Assembly (NCBI GenBank): GCA_964036195.1
Contig: OZ038455.1
Span: forward strand, 7,891,855 to 7,955,854
Direction of reading: 5' to 3'
DNA from: Sphaerolaimus hirsutus
Taxonomy: Eukaryota; Nematoda; Chromadorea; Monhysterida; Sphaerolaimidae
Length of the DNA stretch: 64,000 nt
Positions 57,375 to 64,000 of the stretch are shown here, one piece after another. Position numbers and translations under genes: made by a program. The notes beneath the pieces are model-generated. The model saw nothing but the letters and a program-made list of their open reading frames with translations, was not told the origin of the DNA and searched no databases. Position 1 is the first letter of the stretch. Each line of letters starts with the position of its first letter.

Positions 57375-58134
57375 CCTATATAACAGAGTTGCGAAAGCGT
57401 ATTTCGCGTACCTGAAATACCCGGATAAATGGGTATTTATATTTACGCTTACGCTTTCGTAAAATACCCATACGCTTTGTTACGCTTTCTCAGCCGAAAT
57501 ACCCGGGTACTAAAAGCGTAAAAAACGTTCCGCACGGTCCAGTTTTACGCTTTTGAAAAAGCGTAAAACCACACAAAAGAAAGTGAATGGGGACGAGTGA
57601 GTGAGGAAGAGAAGGTGTACCAAAAAGAAATGACTTGTGTGTGCAGTAACGCACTGTACATAGCGGCACATTTACAAATGTGTCGAAATATGAATGTATT
57701 GTTTAAATTGTGTTGTCTAGCATGTGTTTCGATTTTAAATTGTAGGGCCCACAATTGATTCCGATGACAACTTTGTCACCGTGGTCCGTGACATCACTAT
57801 CTTCAAGTTGGAAGATGAAGTTGAAGTTGCCATCGACATCCAAGTGCAGACAATCAAGTGGGCGTCAGAAAAATCTTGCTAAAGCTTGTGTTGATTAGAA
57901 TAATTTATAATTATGAATTGATATAATAAATAAATTCATCTAAGGTGAAAGCAATTTCCAATTCTCAACAGCAAGAACACTTTCTAAAAAAATTATACGC
58001 TTAGCTTTTTTTACGCTTTCCTAGGTATTGAAAAAATACCTTACGCTTACAGTATCCATACTCAAAATTTGGAAAGTGTATTTACGCTTACGCTTACACT
58101 TTCCAAAAATACCGGTATTTTGACAACTCTGCTA
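57375..58134. repeat. TACGCTT-family TIR element, complete copy
   Basis: AGAGTTGCGAAAGCGTATTT at left and AAATACCGGTATTTTGACAA at right bound mirrored TTTACGCTTACGC and AAATACCCGG units. Same family as 1-1065. It carries a short coding exon (57746-57882). Confidence 0.65.
57746..57882 (+). CDS. Orphan terminal exon, acidic, inside a TIR element
   Basis: A good acceptor (TTAAATTGTAG) opens a 45-codon frame ending in TAA, with AATAAA about 40 bases on. The 44 residues (SDDNFVTVVRDITIFKLEDE, VEVAIDIQVQTIKWASEKSC) look like real protein rather than random translation, with alternating hydrophobic and charged residues as in beta strands. No upstream exon was found. It may be a captured 3' exon or the last exon of the element's own gene. 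No family recognised. Confidence 0.4.
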
Positions 58135-58349
58135 TATAACACCCATATCAAAAATATCTGACGAGGATGTAAAACTCCCCTGAGGATGTTTTGAGAATTC
58201 CCGTTATGTTCTATTCGAATCGGGGTCATTGTATTGCCAAACACCAGCCCATCTTTTTTATGACGGTGTTTATTACTTTCAGACAATAAACACGCATGCA
58301 GTTGGCGTCTGATGCACATGCTGTGATGATAGGATTTGTAGCTTAAGAC

Positions 58350-59334
58350 CAGGGTTGGTTTTATAAAAATTCATTTTAGTAAAATTGTATAAAAATTGTA
58401 TAAAAATTTTATTTTTATTTTATTCTTGTTTCATTTTATTTTATTTTATTTTATTCCCAAAAGTCATTAATAAAATAAAATGACTCATTTTACAAAAATT
58501 ATACAAAAATTGTACAAAAATTGTACAAAAAATCAGAAACATGCATGGAAGGCCAGAAAAAATGTTATAATTAGACCTATACATGAAAAACATGTGACAA
58601 ATTTTTCCCTTACTTTTCAAAAGTTGCATGCAGTATGTATTGTTAGCTAGCTGCAAGTGTAAAGTTACAATTATTGATAAGAATGGTTTGCATTTTCAGT
58701 AGAAGGACTACTGGAGTGGCCTGTGCACATTTGTAAAATGTCATGCAAAGTGTCAATTGTCATGACAAATGTCATGCAAAGTGTAAATTGTGTATCCAAA
58801 TATAGTGTTTTTGTATCCATAGTATGTTTTATATCCAAATCTTATGTTTTTGTATCCAAATGTTCACATAAGATTTAGAGTCAACAACAACATAATTTGG
58901 ATACAAAACATAAGATTTTGAAATAAAACATGAGATTTGAACACAATTTGCTTGACAATTGATACCTCAATTTTTACATTTCATGACAATTTACACTTTA
59001 CTTTACATTTGTCATGACAATTGACACTTTGCATGACATTTTACATGACATTTGACACTTTACAAAGCTTGGGACTGCCCCCAGATCCATGAATAAACAG
59101 GTAGACACTCAAGTAATGAGACAAAATTTTACAAAAAATATGAATTTTTATACAATTTTACAAAAATCCGAATTTTTATACAATTTTACAAAAAAAATTA
59201 CAAAAATCCGAATTTTTATACAATTTTTATTTTTATTCTTAAATTTTCCATTTTATTTTATTTTATTTTATTCTTGAATATTCCATTTTATTTTTATTTT
59301 ATTTTTATTTTTTTCTGAGATTTTGCCAACCCTG
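58350..59334. mobile_element. hAT-type non-autonomous element with exact 8-bp target duplication
   Basis: CAGGGTTGG starts and CCAACCCTG ends it. CTTAAGAC is present on both sides (58342-58349 and 59335-59342). CAG-start termini and 8-bp duplication are hAT hallmarks. The interior is A/T-rich, with AAAATTGTATAAAAATTG and TTTTATTTTATT units mirrored, and an ACCCTGTAAA-type foldback (58717-59084) nested in the middle. Confidence 0.85.
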
Positions 59335-59549
59335 CTTAAGACATTTCATGTGAATAGAGTATATTTTGCCTGAACAATATACTTGTTTTAGCCAATGTAG
59401 TAGTTGATTGAAATTACTGATTTTGTAGTATCACTGATTCACTCAACTAATTAATCAAGATTGGCTCCGCGGAAAATAATATGATTAAGCCTCATGGATA
59501 CTTAAATGTGCAATCTCAGTGTAAAAATTCATTGTATTTTCAAAAAGTG

Positions 59550-59795
59550 TTACCGCATCACCTCGACTTACCCCCCGGGTGTTTATTTTTTCAGAGTGAA
59601 AATTTTGAGAGAAAAACGTGAAAAATGCAACAATAACCACCATTTATAAGTTTTTACAGCCTTATATAAGGGTGTAGATGGTATAAACGATGTTCTAACG
59701 TAACACAGTAAGTGTTTTGAACGTCTGTTATGCATTTCCCGGACCACAAATTCATAGTGCCCATTTTGAGGCGGGTATTTCGAGGAAATACGGTA
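59550..59795. repeat. TACCGTA-family foldback
   Basis: TACCGCATCACCTCGACTTA at left, GGTATTTCGAGGAAATACGG at right. Body resembles the copy at 7010-7225 (TATAAACGATGTTCTAACGT, ACACAGTAAGTGTTTTGAAC). Confidence 0.65.
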
Positions 59796-59814
59796 TTATA
59801 TCATCGTTATTTCC

Positions 59815-60502
59815 ATTCTTTAAAGCAGTTAACATACCGTATTTCCTAGAAATACCCCCTCGAAATACCCCTCACAAAATGGCCACGATGGATTAATAAA
59901 CCCCCCTCGAAACACTTCTCTCTGGAATGATGTACATCATGTACATATGCAATGTACATGATGTATTTTTTGCTGCCAGTTTGCATCGCAGCTATTTACA
60001 TACACACATAGGTACTACGTAGTTTGTGTACCGGTGAACGTTGATCTGTCCAAATATATCATATTTGGGCACAATTATTTCCAGATTTGTGTATACTCGG
60101 TGGACCGCACGCTATGCATTTTTCTGAAGGAAACACTCCATCATGACGTCATCGTTGATAAAAAAAATTATTCCAGCAAAAAAAAAATAAACCCTTCCAG
60201 GAACAAACATTCAATGCTTGTACAAAACTCCGCCTTTTTCTTTTTAAAATATTTTTCTTTTTTGTAAAATTGCATACATAAGTATCCTGCTCGCGCGTTA
60301 CCGACTAGGACATAAATAATTTTGGGCGCATACTTTGCGGTCCGCCGAGTATACTTCAAACGCATATTCTTTACTATAAATTTCAGGAAAACTTCTGACG
60401 AAATAATAACTCCCCGTCGAAACCCCCTCTCCTCATTTAACCCCCTCAAAATTTCCACTCTGAAAAATAAACCCCCTGGGGGTAGTTCTAGCAAATACGG
60501 TA
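59815..60502. repeat. TACCGTA foldback carrying a nested GCGGACCGCA element
   Basis: ATACCGTATTTCCTAGAAAT at left and GTTCTAGCAAATACGGTA at right. Between them, 60084-60356 is a complete GCGGACCGCA element (TACTCGGTGGACCGCACGCT to GCGGTCCGCCGAGTATA) containing CACTCCATCATGACGTCATC. The insertion order is clear. Confidence 0.65.
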
Positions 60503-60518
60503 GCTATAGAATTTCCAG

Positions 60519-60723
60519 ACCCTGCACCAGCACATTTTACCACCATACAGTTCAGTTCGGATCATATTTCCTCTCAAAAACGTGCTTTAACGTCGACGAG
60601 GCTGGCCGAAAGTACAATATTCATTGTAATTGCACAAGTAAATATTGTAAGCGAATCGAACAGTGGCCGGGCTGTCCGGCAAGCACCTGCTGCTCGACTG
60701 AACACTTTGTTCGTGCTTTGCGG
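60519..60723 (+). CDS. Orphan exon of a cysteine-rich protein
   Basis: Between an acceptor (GAATTTCCAG) and a donor-like GTGGCT, the frame starting one base in reads 68 residues with eight cysteines: PCTSTFYHHTVQFGS, KTCFNVDEAGRKYNIHCNC, TSKYCKRIEQWPGCPA, STCCSTEHFVRAL. The even cysteine number and spacing suggest a disulphide-rich extracellular domain. The frame runs on 18 bases into a MITE that starts at 60734 and supplies a stop, so the splice donor before it is likely the true end. Flanking exons were not found: the exon is squeezed between two transposons. No family recognised; it may be a relic. Confidence 0.4.
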
Positions 60724-60733
60724 GTGGCTAAGT

Positions 60734-61177
60734 TACCGTAAATGCTCTAATAATACGACAGGTCTCCAATAATACGACATCTCCAATAGTGTGACAGGTT
60801 TGGGGACGTTGTGTGAAAATAATCCGACACTCTCCAATAATGCGACACTCTTCAATAGTGCGACACCTGAGAAATAAAAAGAAAAAGCGCCGTAACGATG
60901 TGGCAATCTGCGGAAGCCGCGGATTCGGCGCTTTTGGACACAGCGGCGGCTGGCGGCAGTTCACAAGAGTCGCTCGGCAGTTCGCAAGGGTCGGCGGACA
61001 GTTCGCAAGGGCGCCAGCCGCCTCACAACCGCCATTATTCACTGGCCGAGAAGTTGTTGATTCGACGAAAACAATAATGCAACACTCTCTAATAATGCGA
61101 CATCTCCAATAGTACGACACCTAAAAATGTGCTGAAAAAAATAGTACGACTGTCGTATTATTAGAGCATTTACGGTA
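60734..61177. repeat. TACCGTA-ended foldback, AATAATACGACA subfamily
   Basis: TACCGTAAATGCTCTAATAA and TTATTAGAGCATTTACGGTA are exact 20-base complements, followed inward by ACGAC and CTCCAATAGTGCGACA units. The centre is GC-rich (GGCAGTTCACAAGAGTCGC and relatives) and non-coding. Third TACCGTA subfamily in the window. Confidence 0.8.
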
Positions 61178-61263
61178 TATGGTTATTCATCTGTAACGTA
61201 ATGATAACGGGTAACTTGAAAATGTGTCGAAAAAAGCCCCTTTTTGATTTTGTGATGAAAAAC
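61178..61263. other. Short spacer
   Basis: No feature seen. Confidence 0.3.
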
Positions 61264-61868
61264 GGGGCCGGGTCTATGCACAAGTAAACCCGGTGCCCAA
61301 GTAGGGCCGGTGCACAAGTTGTAATACCCAGTGCCCAAGTAGGCCTGGTGCCCAAGTAAAGTGCCCGTAATTGTGCACCGAGCCGGGCATTTACTTGTGC
61401 ACAGGGCGGCTTTTTATTTGAGCATACATGTGCATTGCTTGGGCACCACTTGTGCACCTTGCGTCAGGCCGGGTTTACTCGCTCACCCCCCCCCCCCCCA
61501 CAGCAGCCCGGACACACTTGAGAGTAGTGGTTGTATCAATGTCGCAAATATGCGAGCCAATGTTTGTTATCAAGTTCCCAACTGGTGCACATTTTTTTTC
61601 TACCGTTTTGTTGAGCTAGTGTCAAAAATGTTAAAAACATGTTGCAAAATGTAAACCCCGTGTAAATACAATCACTAGTGTACTCGACTAGCGATTGTAT
61701 TTACGACCCGGAAAAAAGTTCGACTTGACTAGGGTGAGCGAATGGGGTGAGCAAATTTGATTTGACAATATAGAGGGTGGAACTCATTTTTACCGCCGAC
61801 AGACCATTGTCCGTGGGAAGTTCCCAGATTTGATAGTCAGAAATGTTTATTTGATCGAAACCCCAATG

Positions 61869-61924
<56 letters not shown>

Positions 61925-62136
61925 AATCATGGATGCTCAAGTAAACCCAGCCTGACGCAAGTGCACAAGTGCTGCCCAAGTAATGCACAAGTGGTGCCCA
62001 AGCAATGCACATGTATGCTCAAGTAAAAAGCCACCCGGTGCACAAGTACCTGCCCAGCCCGGTGCCCAAGTACGGGCACTTTACCTGGGCACCGGGCCTA
62101 CTTGGGCACCGGTATTACAACTTGTGCACCGGCCGG
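61264..62136. repeat. Large foldback of CCCAAGTA / TGCACAAGT units
   Basis: Left arm (61264-61490) and right arm (61925-62136) are inverted copies built from GGTGCCCAAGTA and CCGGTGCACAAGTTGTAATA units; AATGCACATGTATGCTCAAG on the right mirrors the left. The spacer of about 430 bases holds a poly-C run (61486-61499) and a TA microsatellite. Confidence 0.75.
61873..61919. repeat. TA dinucleotide microsatellite
   Basis: Uninterrupted TA repeats over about 45 bases in the loop of the large foldback. Confidence 0.9.
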
Positions 62137-62239
62137 TCGCCGAAAAAAACAGCTCCTCCCCTCAAATAACTCCCCAGTCAAAAATTTCTGACAAAATGAA
62201 AATCACCTGTAGTCGCCGAATATACCAGTTTTGAGTACC

Positions 62240-62395
62240 ATAAAAGCCCATCTTTATTACTACTTTCATTCACGAAAAATTCTGGTGAAATAATACCCCC
62301 CCCCCTGAATAAGCACCCACCTATAAATACGCCCCTCAAAATTCACACTCTGAAAAACCCTGGGGGTATTTCGAGGACATGCAGTATTTACAGGT
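62240..62395. repeat. Half of a CGAAATACCCC foldback
   Basis: AATAATACCCCCCCCCCTGA through CCTGGGGGTATTTCGAGG. The terminal ACGGTA is altered to GCAGTA. Confidence 0.45.
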
Positions 62396-62434
62396 ATCGT
62401 TCTTAACGGTATTTTTGTATCAGGCAAATAACAC

Positions 62435-62590
62435 TCCGACCGTGTCATGCAAAGTGTCAAAAGTCAAACAAAATATAATTACCGATGTCAAACGACCAGT
62501 AAAACCTTTTTTGACCATTTTCTGTCATTCTATATGCCTTATGACACTTTGCACGACATTTGACATTGTACTAGGTCTGGGACCTTCCGC
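62435..62590. repeat. ACCCTGTAAA-type foldback, diverged
   Basis: TCATGCAAAGTGTCAAAAGT at left, GACACTTTGCACGACATTTG at right, ending AGGTCTGGGACCTTCC. Related to 58717-59084. Confidence 0.45.
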
Positions 62591-63234
62591 TGCTTTCAAT
62601 TCAGTTAACGTGAGATAAAAAATACGGTAACGGTGGTGACATAAACTGAGCGGTAAGTTTTTCCAACTTATCCCGTATGACTGCAGCATGTCGATCGTCA
62701 CAGAAAGTGGCTCCCGTGCACTGGGGTGATTGAGGCCATAAAGTGGGCACTTTAATATTGAATTTCCTCCATGTGGTTCGCATGCGCTTTCAACCCATGC
62801 ACCGGCGGGTAGGGTTGGGAATTTCAAAATTTCCGGGTTCAGGTATCGGGTATCGGTTCCAAACATTTTGCAGGCATCGAGTTCGGGTTCGGGTTCGGGT
62901 ATTGAGGTTGGGTATCGGATCGGGTTTCCAAGTGAAATTGTTGGGTATCAGGTAATAGAATTGTCAGCAATTGGGTAATAAAATCACCTCTTACTGGATA
63001 AAACAACAACAAATACAGCATGGCATGGTGTAGCTATCACCAGACCCCAAATTTTTTACAATGGCAGATTTTTATTTATTTATAAGTTTATTTATTTATT
63101 TATTTATAAGTTTTAGACACAATATGTACAGTGTTTTCCCAATAAAACTTCAAACTGCCTGGCACAACCATTATGTGCTTGCCTTTCAGTCATGCCATTG
63201 TAACAAAATCTGGGGTCAGGTGTGTATATAAATA
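62591..63234. other. Spacer with GGGTTC microsatellite
   Basis: 62878-62930 holds GGGTTCGGGTTCGGGTAT-type simple repeats and 63062-63110 TTTATTTATTTA repeats. Overlapping open frames on the minus strand at 62601-62783 have some protein-like composition but no splice support. Confidence 0.4.
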
Positions 63235-63860
63235 CCAGGCCCCAGATTTAATTGGGCAGATTATCCCTGAGAGGGAGGACATGACGGGCGTGTCTAGCAA
63301 TTCGAGATTTGATTGGGCAGGCATGCCCACGCCGCCCACCCGTTATGCCAGGCACCTTACAGCCACCGCCCGACTGCCAGGCAGAGCGAGATTTAATTGC
63401 GTGCCGGGCAGCAGCTGTCAGGTGCCTGGCAGGACAGGCATGAACATAAGATTTGGATACACAAACATAAGTTTTGGACACAAAACATAAGATTTGGATA
63501 CATGAAAAATAATATTTGGATACAAAAAAAAATTTGGATACACTATGGAAAAAGTCAAACTGAAAACATGAAAAGTTACCTGCCCTGCACCTCTGAGGAT
63601 GCAGGGCACATTTTTCATGTTCTGTTAAATTTTGCCAGGCATGCTCTCACAATTAAATCTCATTTTGCAATTTTCAGGCAAGTCAGGCACTCGTGAGGGC
63701 GTGCTTGGCAGGCGCGTCGGGCGTGTCAGGCGCCTGGCATGCAGGGCGCAATTGAATCTCATTTTACAAAATTTTGCCTGGCGTGCATGACGGGCATTTC
63801 AGGTGCCAGGCGCGGAGGGCAGAAATCTGTCTGCCCAATTAAATCTGGGGCCTGGTGTAT
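63235..63860. repeat. TIR element, CCCCAGATTTAATTGGGCAG family
   Basis: CCCCAGATTTAATTGGGCAG (63240) and CTGCCCAATTAAATCTGGGG (63832) are exact 20-base complements within longer similar arms (ATATAAATACCAGG against CCTGGTGTATATA). Inside are repeated GCCAGGC and AGGCGCCTGGCA units. No coding capacity. Confidence 0.75.
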
Positions 63861-64000
63861 ATACCTGGTGTAAATACAAATGTGAAAGTTTTTGCGCAGT
63901 TTTTCCCACAAAAAAAACCATATTTCTTTAGAAAAAAGCATGGCCATTGAATTGTGGCATGAAACAAACAATGTTCACTATCTGTATTCCCAAATCAACC

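Noticed and set aside
62525..62866. Minus-strand open frames with a somewhat protein-like composition
   Set aside because: Two overlapping frames compete, no clear splice sites, and part overlaps a diverged foldback; evidence too thin for a gene.
1..64000. tRNA and rRNA genes
   Set aside because: No stretch with convincing tRNA A/B boxes and cloverleaf or ribosomal RNA core sequence was noticed by eye; a covariance-model scan would be needed to exclude small ones.

Overview
This is a eukaryotic nuclear window, most likely from an invertebrate animal. Every convincing gene is split by short GT-AG introns. Exons are GC-rich, and introns and spacers are AT-rich and packed with short inverted-repeat transposons and homopolymer C/G runs. 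The gene content (ankyrin-less group VI phospholipase A2, tetraspanin, BPI-fold protein, PIF/Harbinger transposase) fits an animal. I cannot name the phylum or species from sequence alone. Exon coordinates are hand-built from splice sites, reading-frame phase and family resemblance; no transcript data were used.

Layout: (1) 1511-5759 (+), nine exons of a calcium-independent phospholipase A2 (PNPLA9/PLA2G6-type patatin domain) without ankyrin repeats. (2) 8819-12067 (+), six exons of a short tetraspanin with a reduced large extracellular loop. (3) 12068-17801, gene-free, made of nested transposons: a hAT-type MITE with an 8-bp target duplication, a foldback and a 1.4-kb TIR element. (4) 17802-25068 (+), a secreted Gly/Val/Asp-rich repetitive protein whose central exons are tandemly duplicated exon-intron units. 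(5) 33216-25705 (-), a 12-exon secreted BPI/LBP-like lipid-binding protein with one frame conflict. Genes 4 and 5 converge, with the BPI poly(A) signal about 580 bases from the stop codon of gene 4. (6) 33217-39000, repeats. (7) About 39001-56635, the most interesting region: a candidate 17.6-kb PIF/Harbinger-like element. It holds an intact seven-exon DDE transposase (-), a divergently transcribed 31-exon gene (+) for an unrecognised 1558-residue AT-hook/coiled-coil protein, and a three-exon coiled-coil gene (-) nested in an intron of that gene. The motif AGTTTAC/GTAAACT is strongly over-represented across the interval and lies in both ends. (8) 56636-64000, mostly repeats: another hAT-type element, several TACCGTA-ended foldbacks, a cysteine-rich orphan exon and a short acidic terminal exon inside a repeat.

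If the element model is right, transposase and large protein are expressed from a shared 250-base divergent promoter, and the transposase would act on the short TIRs. The roles of the large protein and the nested coiled-coil protein are unknown. The other genes look like unrelated host genes. The same TIR families recur between and inside them, and one copy inserted into a duplicated unit of the secreted-protein gene after the duplications.
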